Of a stretch of DNA of 64,000 bases, positions 43,640 through 52,976 are shown piece after piece. Source of the DNA: Bacteroidota bacterium. GTDB taxonomy: Bacteria; Bacteroidota; Bacteroidia; Bacteroidales; Prolixibacteraceae. Numbering within the stretch: the stretch's first letter is position 1; every line of letters starts with the position of its first letter. Below the pieces are notes generated by a model. The model had not been told where the DNA came from, searched no databases, and worked only from the letters and a program-made list of their open reading frames with translations. The position numbers and the translations under genes are program-made. Location of the stretch: positions 58,129 to 122,128 of the forward strand of contig JAJRSD010000080.1 of the NCBI GenBank assembly GCA_024278975.1. Reading direction: 5' to 3'.

Positions 43640-44008
43640 TTAGAAAGAAAAACTGGATGGTGGACCTCGTAAAGAATAACTTTGCAGAGTAAAACTACTA
43701 TGAATAAACTCGCTAAAAGGTATTAGATACTGATTAAGCAGGAGACGAATTATTGTTAAAAATATACCTGCTGCGATAAAAGTGGTAATAAACTGGGAAA
43801 TAATTTGAAGAGAATATACTTCGTCTTGAGAGTGCGAATGATTTATCGGATTTCCTGCAGTATCGTGAGTATTTATATAAAAATGAGAATGAACAATTTT
43901 TTTTCCGTTAATTACATGCGAGTGGTAAAACAGAGTTATACTAAAATAGTACGCTACAAAAAGTATAGCGAAGAAAAATTTAATAACTATTTTAGTTTTT
44001 ATGTTCAA
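43640..44008 (-). CDS. Small His-rich two-helix membrane protein preceding the RND operon
   Basis: 122 residues. Helix 1 at about 10-27, then an extracytoplasmic His-rich loop with FYHSHV, IVHSHFYINTHD and NHSHSQDE, then helix 2 at about 72-92 and a C-terminal LRGPPSSFSF. The closely spaced His residues (about nine in 40) could bind Zn, Ni, Co or Cu. It has the same strand and precedes czcB by 194 bp. I know of similar unnamed proteins next to heavy-metal pumps in Bacteroidota but no assigned function. A periplasmic metal buffer or sensor is an inference. Confidence 0.7.
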   Translation of the reverse strand: MNIKTKIVIKFFFAILFVAYYFSITLFYHSHVINGKKIVHSHFYINTHDTAGNPINHSHSQDEVYSLQIISQFITTFIAAGIFLTIIRLLLNQYLIPFSEFIHSSFTLQSYSLRGPPSSFSF

Positions 44009-44267
44009 AATATTATGCTTAACAAAAATAATAGTAAATATGGTTCATCGTCTTGAAAGCACAAAAATAGAATTATCTTTCTTTTATTTCCATTTGTATA
44101 TGTTTTTTTCTTCTATTTTCTTTATTGTATAGGTTTCTGCTGCTATTGAGAAACTGGCAGAGGGCGTACACAATGGACTTATAGTATCCCGAAGTCTTGG
44201 AAATTACCAAACCACTTAAACATTTTTCATAATTACGGAAAATGCTTATTAGGAAGGAATGTAAATT

Positions 44268-45026
44268 TTAAGTCGAGTATAAATCAAAATCATTTTGAAT
44301 TTTTTCAATCCGCCACTCACTCAACTGTTTAACACGATTTAACACATTAGATGTAACCCGATTATGAAGACTCTCCCACATAATATTTACCAATTTATTT
44401 GCCTGTTTTTCTTTTCCGTAGAAATTAAAACTAACTGCAAATATTAACTGCGAATGTTCTGTTTCTCCAAGTTCGGGAATGGATGAACGGACGTACATCG
44501 TAAAAATCCCAATTGGGTATCCACCGCTACTTTTGTATAAAATATAACGGGCATTGTCGAAATCAAATGAATCGGGAACTCGTTTTATACGAATTGCATT
44601 AAGATAAAATAGTGGAATTAAATGCAAACCAAAGAAACTCTTCATAAACTTAAATGGATATTTAGACCAACCAAAAGGCAGAATTCGTATTGATTCTATT
44701 TTTTCATCGATACGCTCAACTTTTGCAACGTGGTTTGGCCAGCACGTTGAATCGCCATTCCAGTTTAAGAGTTCGTTAAAAACATAATTTACCGGGGCTT
44801 CCACTCCTATTTTATGAATATTCAAAATTGAGTTTCTATCAACATCAATTCCAACACGCTGCATCACTCGTTGGTTATATTCGTCTCGTTTTTCTTCTGA
44901 CTCGAATTCAATAAGTGTTTCAGTTTTAGGCTTTTTCAACAGAAAATACCATGCATCCGAAAATAAAGAATTACTTTTCGAAGGGGGTTTTACTGTTTCA
45001 GCTAAAGATGGCTTATTTTTTAACAT
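44268..45026 (-). CDS. Hypothetical protein, possible SRPBCC/START-like fold
   Basis: 252 residues, no signal peptide. The segment IHKIGVEAPVNYVFNELLNW with STCWPNHVAKVERID resembles the first strand and helices of SRPBCC/polyketide-cyclase proteins (ligand-binding fold), and the C-terminal long amphipathic helix (LVNIMWESLHNRVTSNVLNR) fits the last helix of that fold. The resemblance is weak. It precedes the lipid head-group module on the same strand, but with a gap of about 320 bp, so a lipid-related role is only a guess. Confidence 0.55.
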   Translation of the reverse strand: MLKNKPSLAETVKPPSKSNSLFSDAWYFLLKKPKTETLIEFESEEKRDEYNQRVMQRVGIDVDRNSILNIHKIGVEAPVNYVFNELLNWNGDSTCWPNHVAKVERIDEKIESIRILPFGWSKYPFKFMKSFFGLHLIPLFYLNAIRIKRVPDSFDFDNARYILYKSSGGYPIGIFTMYVRSSIPELGETEHSQLIFAVSFNFYGKEKQANKLVNIMWESLHNRVTSNVLNRVKQLSEWRIEKIQNDFDLYST

Positions 45027-45344
45027 CTATCTCTTATAACAAATATGAGCGATTTTGTTCACTAATTATATCATCACAATTTAGTCATTAAAATCTCAAA
45101 TATTATTGTTTGTATTCATAAATACCATTATTAAAAAAGGATTGGATAAACCAGCCCTCTTCAATAATCTATTATTGAGTCCACTCCGAAAAGTACATTG
45201 CAGTATTAAATAACTAATAATCAGATATTTGATTGTTCGACTGAGTAATTGTTAGTATCTTGGTTTCATAATATTAACGAATATTTTATGTTAGATTTTA
45301 TGCTAAAAAAAATCCTAAACTATGTATTTTTTATTCTATATTTT
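45027..45344. other. Gene-free stretch
   Basis: 318 bp of very AT-rich DNA between the hypothetical gene and the CDP-alcohol phosphotransferase gene. No ORF, repeat or convincing promoter seen. Confidence 0.4.
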
Positions 45345-45983
45345 TCATAATCTATTATACATAATCCAACTAAAAACAAATGTCAGTACAATTACATAAA
45401 AGACCAACGCATAAATCCATTTACCGCCAAATTTCGGAGTTGGAATTGAGCTTAAGTTTAATGCTGATAAAAGCATTAAGAGGATGTAAATAACTATTGA
45501 AAAAGTAGAATGCTCTAATAAGTTTTCAAATAGAAATAGGAAAGCAAGAATAAGCACATTATTATCAAGTGCCAGACCCTTATATGTTTTCTTGTCGATA
45601 AGGCCATAAACATTAAAGTAACTTAAACGGATAGCACTGGTAGCAATAATTACAAAAGCTCCGGGTATAAACCATACATTATAATTTCCGTAGCTTAAAA
45701 GTATTATTGCAGGTAAAATTCCAAAGCTTACAATATCAATCATTGAATCGAGCTGAGCTCCAAAAACTCCTTGCACTTTTGTCCTGCCTTTCAATTTTCG
45801 GGCAATAATTCCGTCGTACCAATCGAACAAAACAGCCCAAAGCACTCCAATAATTGCTGCTTCAAAATTGCCAGCAATGGCAAAATATATTCCTATCAGA
45901 GCACTCAGCAATCCGGTTAAAGAACAAATATTTGGTAAATCTTTGGCAAAAGCAAGCATGCCCGGCTGCTGTTTTTCGTTCAT
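45345..45983 (-). CDS. CDP-alcohol phosphatidyltransferase-family membrane enzyme
   Basis: 212 residues with about six transmembrane helices. The CDP-alcohol motif is present: DWYDGIIAR, then GAQLDSMID (D-x2-D-G-x2-A-R ... G-x3-D-x3-D). The spacing between the Arg and the Gly is 12 residues rather than the usual 8, so it is a variant member. It transfers a phospho-alcohol between CDP and an acceptor in the membrane. The two genes upstream encode a nucleotidyltransferase and a CobD/HisC-like PLP enzyme, suggesting that the CDP-linked group is made by them. Confidence 0.85.
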   Translation of the reverse strand: MNEKQQPGMLAFAKDLPNICSLTGLLSALIGIYFAIAGNFEAAIIGVLWAVLFDWYDGIIARKLKGRTKVQGVFGAQLDSMIDIVSFGILPAIILLSYGNYNVWFIPGAFVIIATSAIRLSYFNVYGLIDKKTYKGLALDNNVLILAFLFLFENLLEHSTFSIVIYILLMLLSALNLSSIPTPKFGGKWIYALVFYVIVLTFVFSWIMYNRL

Positions 45984-45984
45984 A

Positions 45985-47118
45985 TTATTTGCTCTTTAAA
46001 TACATTATATTTTTTAATGCTTCAATAAGTTTACTGTTTTCGGCATCGGTACGACTGGCAATCCGAATATATCGGTCGGCATCGGGTTGTGTTTTTCCGG
46101 CGCTATCTTTTATGTAAATATTGTATTCAATAAAAAGGTGCTTTGTTACTTCGGGTCCGCTTAAAGCGGTATCGGGCAAACGACAAAAAATATAATTTGC
46201 ATCGGGTTTAAAAACGGTCATCCCTTCAATTTCCGAAAGTTTTTTATAAAATATATCACGGTCTGCTTTCACCCTTTCACAGCTCGCTTCAAATTCCTGT
46301 TTGTACCGGGGTAATATTCGCAGAAACTCTTCTGCAAATCCATTGATGTTCCAAATATGAATGCCATTCCGAACTGTTGCCGCAAATTCCAGATTAGCCG
46401 TTAACAAATATCCAATTCTAAGTCCGCAAATTCCGTAAGCTTTACTCATGCTTTTTAGAATTGCCATATTAGCGTATTTATCAATATCTTGCTCGAGGCT
46501 TATTTGCTCTTTGTTGTCAGCAAAATCGAGAAAAGATTCATCAATAATTAACATGCAATTATGCTTTTCCAGCTTTTGTGCCAACCGAATTAAATCGGCT
46601 TTCGGCACCAGCAACGACGTAGGATTATTGGGAGTTACCACAACAGCCATGTCGGCTTCAACTTTAATCGCTTCGGCAGCAAATTTATCCACATCTAATT
46701 GAAAGGATGGAAATTCAAGTGGGAATTCAACCACATTTTCTTTGGGTGCTGCATTTGCGTATTCGTTAAATGAAGGTACCGGAATAATTATTTTTTTTGC
46801 TAAACGACCGGATAATATTTTTATTATTTCAGCAGCTCCATTCCCAACAATAATTCTTTCGGCAGGTTGCTGAATAAGCTCGCCAATCAGTTCAGCAAGA
46901 GCATTCTGTGCCATGGGGTAATTCAATACTAAGTCGCAGATGTTATCTTTAAGGTGGGTAAATACAGCTTTCGGTGGAAAATAGAGATTGTATAAATAGG
47001 CATGGTCGGTAAAATTATGCCGATAATATCCACCGTGTTGTTTTGATATATATTCGTATTTCTCCGCCTGTGTTTTATATTTACTTTTTACAGGATATTT
47101 ATTTGAATCACTATGCAT
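45985..47118 (-). CDS. PLP aminotransferase/decarboxylase of the HisC-CobD type
   Basis: 377 residues, fold type I. Key features: GNGAAEIIKILSGRL (phosphate-binding Gly/Ala turn), VVVTPNNPTSLLV, LIIDESFLDFAD (the Asp that pairs with PLP), and SMSKAYGICGLRIGYLL with the Schiff-base Lys. C-terminal Arg in DRYIRIASR binds the carboxylate or phosphate. It may act on phosphoserine, phosphothreonine or histidinol phosphate. Its location between a cytidylyltransferase (8-bp overlap) and a CDP-alcohol transferase (1-bp gap) favours making an amino-alcohol phosphate (inference). Confidence 0.8.
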   Translation of the reverse strand: MHSDSNKYPVKSKYKTQAEKYEYISKQHGGYYRHNFTDHAYLYNLYFPPKAVFTHLKDNICDLVLNYPMAQNALAELIGELIQQPAERIIVGNGAAEIIKILSGRLAKKIIIPVPSFNEYANAAPKENVVEFPLEFPSFQLDVDKFAAEAIKVEADMAVVVTPNNPTSLLVPKADLIRLAQKLEKHNCMLIIDESFLDFADNKEQISLEQDIDKYANMAILKSMSKAYGICGLRIGYLLTANLEFAATVRNGIHIWNINGFAEEFLRILPRYKQEFEASCERVKADRDIFYKKLSEIEGMTVFKPDANYIFCRLPDTALSGPEVTKHLFIEYNIYIKDSAGKTQPDADRYIRIASRTDAENSKLIEALKNIMYLKSK

Positions 47119-47908
47119 ATATCTCTTTAAGTTTTATCGGTATTTTCAATTCTAAAGGAAACAATTTTTCAGTTTCAGACAAATCATTCATGGTATCAAT
47201 CTCGTACCACGGTTGATGGTCGAACGAAACGGATTCAAACGAAAGAGTTTTATTATCAATCATTTCAGAAAAAACAGTTTCGTAGTAGCAGTTAACACTG
47301 CCCATTGCAATGTATTGATTTAGTTTTTTAACAATTGCACGCCACGATAAAAGAGAAAAACTGTAAATATTTACTGTTTTATAACGAATATCGGTGTACG
47401 TATCTGTTGTTCCTTTGTGAAACTTAGTTATCTGATTTTGTTTGCTAATTGAAACAGTGGTTCCATTTAACCATGGTTGCATTCTTGCTACCGCCATTTT
47501 ATCGGGAAAAACCATTTCGTCGAGTAACGATGTGTTTAAAACCAAATCGCTTTCAAACAAAACAAAAGGCTCATTTATGATATTACGAGCCATCCAAAGC
47601 GAATAGATGTTGTTAGTTGTGCGGTATAAGGGACTGTGAATGTACTCAATGTGTAAGTCTCCTGAATTACTGCCCAGAAAATCCATAATACATTCATTTT
47701 TATAGCCGGTAACAATTACAAGACGTTTAAACCCCTGTTTTTTAAGGTTATTGATTAGCCGCTCAAGAATCGACGTTTCATTTACAAGGGTTAGGCACTT
47801 GGGCGAACTTTTGGTTAAAGGAAAAAGACGACTGCCCGTACCTGCTGCAAGAAGCAATGCAGTGGAGATACGATTGTCACCATAATAATTGTCTGAATTA
47901 ATATTCAT
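47111..47908 (-). CDS. Nucleotidyltransferase, phosphocholine/aminoethylphosphonate cytidylyltransferase-like
   Basis: 265 residues. The NTP-transferase signature LLAAGTGSRLFPLTKSSPKC (about 18-37) includes the G-x-G-x-R loop and Lys. FVLFESDLVLN holds the metal-binding Asp, and the C-terminal HQPWYEIDTMNDLSETEKLF carries the second Asp. The family activates phosphocholine, phosphoethanolamine or 2-aminoethylphosphonate as CDP derivatives. No pepM (PEP mutase) gene is visible here, so a phosphate ester is as likely as a phosphonate. Confidence 0.8.
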   Translation of the reverse strand: MNINSDNYYGDNRISTALLLAAGTGSRLFPLTKSSPKCLTLVNETSILERLINNLKKQGFKRLVIVTGYKNECIMDFLGSNSGDLHIEYIHSPLYRTTNNIYSLWMARNIINEPFVLFESDLVLNTSLLDEMVFPDKMAVARMQPWLNGTTVSISKQNQITKFHKGTTDTYTDIRYKTVNIYSFSLLSWRAIVKKLNQYIAMGSVNCYYETVFSEMIDNKTLSFESVSFDHQPWYEIDTMNDLSETEKLFPLELKIPIKLKEIYA

Positions 47909-48238
47909 ACTCTATTTAATTAGTGTCATCAAAAAAAAACGTAAACGCTCGATGAAAAGCCCTTAGGCGTGCTAAATATTAGCACTTTGATGGGTAGACT
48001 TATTACTGATAACTCAACTACAAGTATGAAGTTTGCGAATGCAATAAAAGATTGCTTAAAAAAGCACATCAACAAAAATGATAGTATATGATTGAAATCA
48101 AAAGATTCGTAATCCGGGCGCAAAGGTACTCTAATAAATCAGACGAACTAATGCTATTGACAACAATGTGAAAGTTATAAGATAAATCTAAAGTGCACCG
48201 TTATGGGGACTCATAATTACAACATCAACTCTTTCTTC
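47909..48238. other. Gene-free stretch
   Basis: 330 bp with no supported gene. A 64-codon open frame on the minus strand (47929-48123) has no family resemblance or start context. No repeat family of the window is present. Confidence 0.4.
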
Positions 48239-49465
48239 CTAAATTGCAACGTTCGTCTTCTCATTTTCTGAGCGTGCAATTGTTACTGCGCCGCAACTGT
48301 CGCTCCAAACATTTACCGAGGTACGCGTCATATCCAGTAAAAGGTCAACTGCCAGTATCAGTCCGATTCCTTCTAATGGCAAACCTGCAGCAGTCAAAAT
48401 TATAGTAAGCATTACCAACCCTGCCATGGGAATTCCGGCTGCACCAACAGAAGCAAGCAGAGCGGTAACAACTACCAGAATTTGTTGCATAAAACTAAAT
48501 TCAACTCCATAAACCTGCGCAATAAAAATAGCCGCTACACACTCGTAAAGTGCAGTTCCATCCATATTCACAGTTGCCCCCAATGGAAGCGTAAAGCTTG
48601 TTATAGGATTAGAAACTCCGCTTTTATGTTCAACAGCTTCCATTGTTAATGGTAATGTTGCACTCGACGAAGCGGTGGAGAAAGCCGTTAACAAAGGTGT
48701 TATCATGTTTTTCATGTGGGCAAATGGCTTTACCTTTGCAATAAACCTAAGGATAAGAGGTAAAGTTATAAACGCATGAATTGCCAGAGCAATAAAAACA
48801 GTTAACATATAAATTGCCATACTTACGGCAAGGTTTGCAAGTTGATGTGCATTTTTACTCACTTCGTGTGATACGATACCGAAAATACCGAGCGGAGTAA
48901 ACTTAATAATGAACATGGTCATTTTCATCATCACCTCAAAAACGGCTTCAAAAAAAGTTGTAAGTGTATCTTTGTATTTCCCTTTTACCTGTGTAATAAA
49001 AACTCCAAAAATTATTGCAAAGAAAATAACCGGAAGAATCTCTCCGTTTACCATAGCTTTAAAAATATTTTCCGGAACAATTCTCATCAATATATCGTTT
49101 ACCGAACCTGTGTTTTCAGCAAGCCCCGAAATATTTTCTGTGAAACCCATCTCAACACCAACTCCGGGTTTTATAATATTAACCATTACTAATCCGGTGA
49201 GAATTGCCAGTGTACTTGTGGATAAATAGTAAAGCATTGTTTTTGCTCCCATTCGTCCCAGATTATTACCGCCTCCCATACTTGTAACTCCCGATATTAT
49301 CGAACTCAGGATAAGTGGAATGATTACCATTTTTAATGAGGTTAGAAATATTTCACCCATCCATGCAACGTATTTTACACCCTGCGGAATAAAATAACCA
49401 AACAAAACTGCCAGAACTAATGCAATTAATATTTGCCAGTGTAGCTTAAGTTTTAAGATTTTCAC
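48239..49465 (-). CDS. Dicarboxylate/amino acid:cation symporter (DAACS, GltP/DctA family)
   Basis: 408 residues. The family's re-entrant loop motifs are intact: TAFSTASSSATLPLTMEAVE (serine-rich HP1) and GATVNMDGTALYECVAAIF (helix 7 NMDGT), followed by GAAGIPMAGLVML (HP2) and helix 8 with DMTRTSVNVWSD. Imports glutamate, aspartate, serine/threonine or C4-dicarboxylates with Na+ or H+. The TRTSVNV segment with Asp fits an amino-acid or dicarboxylate substrate; which one cannot be told. Monocistronic. Confidence 0.93.
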   Translation of the reverse strand: MKILKLKLHWQILIALVLAVLFGYFIPQGVKYVAWMGEIFLTSLKMVIIPLILSSIISGVTSMGGGNNLGRMGAKTMLYYLSTSTLAILTGLVMVNIIKPGVGVEMGFTENISGLAENTGSVNDILMRIVPENIFKAMVNGEILPVIFFAIIFGVFITQVKGKYKDTLTTFFEAVFEVMMKMTMFIIKFTPLGIFGIVSHEVSKNAHQLANLAVSMAIYMLTVFIALAIHAFITLPLILRFIAKVKPFAHMKNMITPLLTAFSTASSSATLPLTMEAVEHKSGVSNPITSFTLPLGATVNMDGTALYECVAAIFIAQVYGVEFSFMQQILVVVTALLASVGAAGIPMAGLVMLTIILTAAGLPLEGIGLILAVDLLLDMTRTSVNVWSDSCGAVTIARSENEKTNVAI

Positions 49466-49538
49466 AATTTCAATTTTAAGGTTTCTCTTAAGGCTGGCTA
49501 ATATATTATTTTTAAAAGGTTTTGCAAATTATCTTTAT

Positions 49539-49546
49539 TACTTTTG
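49539..49546 (+). promoter_or_regulatory. -7 element of the pta-ackA operon
   Basis: TACTTTTG (matches TAnnTTTG) 64 bp before the pta ATG. A TTTG lies only 14 bp upstream, shorter than the normal spacer. Confidence 0.4.
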
Positions 49547-49610
49547 CATCGATTTCTGATATGAGATCTAAATTATCAATAATCAGGGTTTTAACACTAT
49601 TTTAAAAAGT

Positions 49611-51707
49611 ATGAATAAAGGGATTTATATCGCAAATACCGAACCGCAAACAGGAAAGGTGATTGTTGCACTCGGGATATTAAAAATGTTGCTGTCGAAA
49701 GTAAGCAGAGTAGGTTATTTCCGTCCAATAATTAGTGATTTCCCAAAAGGGAAAAAGGACAACCATATTCAAACGATGATTTCGTATTTTAATTTGGATA
49801 TGAAATACGAAGAGGCTTATGGATTTACTATTTCGGAGGTTGTTCGTTTGAAAAAGTCGGGGAAAGAACTACTGCTAATCGACAAAATAATTGAGAAATA
49901 TAAAAATATTGAAGCCAGATTTGATGTTGTTCTTGTTGAAGGTTCTGATTTTGAAAGTAAAGGAGTAGCATTTGAATTTGACTTGAATGCAGAAATAGCA
50001 AAAAACCTTTCGATACCAACTTTAATTGTAAGTTCAGCACACGATAAAGATATTAAAGATGCGGTTTCGAATCTTGATTTGGCTGTAAAAACTTATGTAG
50101 AAAAAGATGTAACCGTTTTGGCTGTTTTTATGAATCGTGTTATTGAAAGCGATTGTGAAAAAATGAAAGAGGAGTTGAAAAAGGTGATTCCTACCAAAAC
50201 TAGATATGGAGTGATTCCTGAAGTAAAAAAACTTAGCAGCCCCACAATTAAAGAAATCTATGACGAAATTGGCGGTGAAGTTTTATTCGGTGAAAATTTG
50301 ATGAATAAGAAAGCCGATAAATTTAATATCGGGGCAATGCAGCTAAGGAATTATCTTGAGCATGTAGGCGAAAATTGTCTGGTAATTACTCCTGGAGATA
50401 GAGCCGATATAATTATGGGGGCTCTCCAGGCAAATGCATCGGCTAATTACCCAAGTATTTCAGGAATAATACTAACCGGAGGTTTGATTCCAGGAGAGAC
50501 AATTCTTAAACTAATTGATGGTTTGCAAAATATTGTTCCAATTATTTTGGTTGATGAAGATACATTTAACGTTGCAAACAAAATTGGAAATGTGAAATCG
50601 AAAGTCAGACCTGGAGATACAAAAAAAGTAGATTTGTGCATTTCCATTTTTGAAAAATATATTAATACTGAATTCTCCATAGATCGTTTTAAAAGCATTA
50701 AAACCAATGTGATGACCCCTCGCATGTTTCAGTATAAATTAGTAACGAAAGCTAAATCAGTTAAAAAACACATAGTTTTACCAGAGGGAACCGATACCCG
50801 GATACTGGAAGCAGCGGTTAATCTTGTTGAACAAAATGTTGTTGATATTACATTGTTAGGAAAACGAGATGATATTTTGGATAAGGCTAATAAAATTGGT
50901 GTTAATATAAATGAGGATGAGATAAATATTATCGATCCTGCCACATCTGAACACTACGAAGATTATTGGAAAACGTACTTTGAATTGCGTAAACATAAAA
51001 ATATTCCGGATGATTTGGCGAGAGATACAATGCTCAATGTCTCATTCTTCGGGACGATGATGGTTTATAAAGGAGATGCTGATGGAATGGTTTCGGGAGC
51101 GGCACATACAACTGCCCACACAATTGTTCCTGCGTTGCAGTTTATAAAAACAAAGCCGGGCGTAAATACTGTGTCGTCTGTATTTTTTATGTGTCTCGAC
51201 GACCATGTTTCTGTGTTTGGCGACTGTGCTGTAAACATTAATCCAAATGCCGATCAGCTTGCCGAAATAGCAATATCATCAGCCGAGTCGGCAAAAGCAT
51301 TTGGAATCGATCCTAAAGTTGCTCTTCTGTCGTACTCATCGGGATCTTCAGGTAGTGGAGTCGAAGTTGAAAAAGTTAAAGAGGCAACCCAAAAAGCAAT
51401 AGAGTTACACCCTGATTTGAAAATTGAAGGACCAATTCAGTACGATGCAGCCGTTGACCCGATTGTTGGTAAAAGTAAAATGCCAAACTCGAAAGTTGCA
51501 GGGCAGGCGAATGTTTTGATATTCCCCGATTTGAATACCGGAAACAACACATACAAAGCTGTACAGCGCGAAACCGGCGCAGTTGCAATTGGCCCGATGT
51601 TGCAGGGTTTGAAAAAACCTGTTAACGATTTAAGCAGAGGCTGCACGGTTGACGATATTTTTAATACTGTTGTTATTACAGCAATTCAGGCGCAAAATCA
51701 AGAATAG
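49611..51707 (+). CDS. pta: Phosphate acetyltransferase, long form
   Basis: 698 residues, the three-domain long Pta. An N-terminal BioD-like P-loop domain (1-225) has a degenerate loop (ANTEPQTGKVIVALG), a DRTGG regulatory domain follows (about 230-345), and the catalytic C-terminal domain runs from about 370: KHIVLPEGTDTRILEAAVNL, then DGMVSGAAHTTAHTI and the acyl-transfer region ALLSYSSGSSGSGVEVEKV. Converts acetyl-CoA and phosphate to acetyl phosphate. ackA follows 6 bp later. Confidence 0.96.
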   Translation: MNKGIYIANTEPQTGKVIVALGILKMLLSKVSRVGYFRPIISDFPKGKKDNHIQTMISYFNLDMKYEEAYGFTISEVVRLKKSGKELLLIDKIIEKYKNIEARFDVVLVEGSDFESKGVAFEFDLNAEIAKNLSIPTLIVSSAHDKDIKDAVSNLDLAVKTYVEKDVTVLAVFMNRVIESDCEKMKEELKKVIPTKTRYGVIPEVKKLSSPTIKEIYDEIGGEVLFGENLMNKKADKFNIGAMQLRNYLEHVGENCLVITPGDRADIIMGALQANASANYPSISGIILTGGLIPGETILKLIDGLQNIVPIILVDEDTFNVANKIGNVKSKVRPGDTKKVDLCISIFEKYINTEFSIDRFKSIKTNVMTPRMFQYKLVTKAKSVKKHIVLPEGTDTRILEAAVNLVEQNVVDITLLGKRDDILDKANKIGVNINEDEINIIDPATSEHYEDYWKTYFELRKHKNIPDDLARDTMLNVSFFGTMMVYKGDADGMVSGAAHTTAHTIVPALQFIKTKPGVNTVSSVFFMCLDDHVSVFGDCAVNINPNADQLAEIAISSAESAKAFGIDPKVALLSYSSGSSGSGVEVEKVKEATQKAIELHPDLKIEGPIQYDAAVDPIVGKSKMPNSKVAGQANVLIFPDLNTGNNTYKAVQRETGAVAIGPMLQGLKKPVNDLSRGCTVDDIFNTVVITAIQAQNQE

Positions 51708-51713
51708 AAACGG

Positions 51714-52910
51714 ATGAAAATTTTAGTAATTAATGCAGGTAGCTCGTCAATAAAATACCAACTAATTGATATGACCACAGAACTTCCATTGTCGAGTGGA
51801 ATAGTTGAGAGGATTGGTTTGGAAGAGGGTACTTTAACTCACAAAACTTTTATTGACGGAATCGAGAATAAAGTAAGCGAAACTTTTCCAATTCCAAACC
51901 ATACAGTTGGTTTAGAGAGAGTTGCCGAGCTTCTTACCGATAAAAAGATTGGAGTAATTACGGATCCATCCGAAATTCAAGCCGTGGGACACAGACTTGT
52001 GCATGGCGGAGAAGCATTCACGAAAACAATTTTGATAACCAACGATGTAAAAGCAAAAGTTAAAGAGTTGTTTCCGTTGGCACCACTTCATAATCCGGCA
52101 AACCTTACCGGTGTCGAAGTTGCTGAAAAGGTATTCTCTCATGCTTCTCAAATTGGTGTTTTCGATACTGCTTTTCATCAAACCATGCCCGAAGTGGCTT
52201 TCCGGTACGCAATACCTAACGAAATGTACGAAAAAATGGGTATTCGAAAATATGGGTTTCATGGAACTTCGCATAAATATGTTTCAGAAAAAGCGAACGA
52301 GTATTTGGGCAAAAAAGAGACCAATATAATTACAATTCATATCGGTAACGGTGCATCGATAGCTGCTGTTAAGAATGGTGCTTGTGTGGATACTTCAATG
52401 GGATTAGGTCCACTTAACGGACTGATTATGGGAACACGCTCTGGCGATATCGACCCTTCAATTATTTTTTACCTTGTTGAACAGAAAGGATATTCAATTG
52501 AAGAGGTGTCGAATGTGCTAAATAAAAAGAGTGGAATGGTTGGTTTGACTGGCAATTTTGATATGCGTGATATTCAAAAGCATCTATTAAACGGAGATGT
52601 TAATGCAGAACTTTCGTACAAAATGTACGCGTACCGTATTAAACAATATATTGGTAACTACACTGCTGCAATGAATGGATTAGATGCCATTATATTTACT
52701 GCCGGCATTGGCGAAAACGATAGTTTGGTACGTAAACTTGTTTGCGAAAATATGGAATTTTTTGGGATTGAAATTGATAAAGAAAAAAACGCTGCTCGCA
52801 GTAAAGATATTCGGGAGATTAACAGCGAAGCAGCTAAAACTAAAATTCTTGTAATTCCAACAAACGAAGAGCTGGAGATTGCACGGCAGACTTTTGAACT
52901 TTTGAAATAA
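51714..52910 (+). CDS. ackA: Acetate kinase
   Basis: 398 residues. Start MKILVINAGSSSIKYQLIDM is the ATP-binding ASKHA motif; GHRLVHGGEAF, FDTAFHQTMPE, KYGFHGTSHKYV and the GNGASIAAVKNG loop are all conserved, as is the C-terminal GLDAIIFTAGIGEND. Makes ATP from acetyl phosphate. Forms an operon with pta, giving overflow or fermentative acetate production. Confidence 0.97.
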   Translation: MKILVINAGSSSIKYQLIDMTTELPLSSGIVERIGLEEGTLTHKTFIDGIENKVSETFPIPNHTVGLERVAELLTDKKIGVITDPSEIQAVGHRLVHGGEAFTKTILITNDVKAKVKELFPLAPLHNPANLTGVEVAEKVFSHASQIGVFDTAFHQTMPEVAFRYAIPNEMYEKMGIRKYGFHGTSHKYVSEKANEYLGKKETNIITIHIGNGASIAAVKNGACVDTSMGLGPLNGLIMGTRSGDIDPSIIFYLVEQKGYSIEEVSNVLNKKSGMVGLTGNFDMRDIQKHLLNGDVNAELSYKMYAYRIKQYIGNYTAAMNGLDAIIFTAGIGENDSLVRKLVCENMEFFGIEIDKEKNAARSKDIREINSEAAKTKILVIPTNEELEIARQTFELLK

Positions 52911-52945
52911 TTTTGAGTTGGTACATCGCAATCTTAAAAAAGCAC

Positions 52946-52953
52946 TACCTTTG
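52946..52953 (+). promoter_or_regulatory. -7 element before the ECF sigma gene
   Basis: TACCTTTG fits TAnnTTTG, 23 bp upstream of the TTG start at 52977. The nearest TTG is 25 bp upstream, too far for a standard -33 box. Confidence 0.4.
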
Positions 52954-52976
52954 ATTATTATGTTTAGCTAAGTGTT

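Noticed and set aside
47929..48123. Minus-strand open frame of 64 codons in a gap
   Set aside because: No recognisable family, no promoter or start context; the Phe/Ser-rich make-up is what random AT-rich DNA gives.
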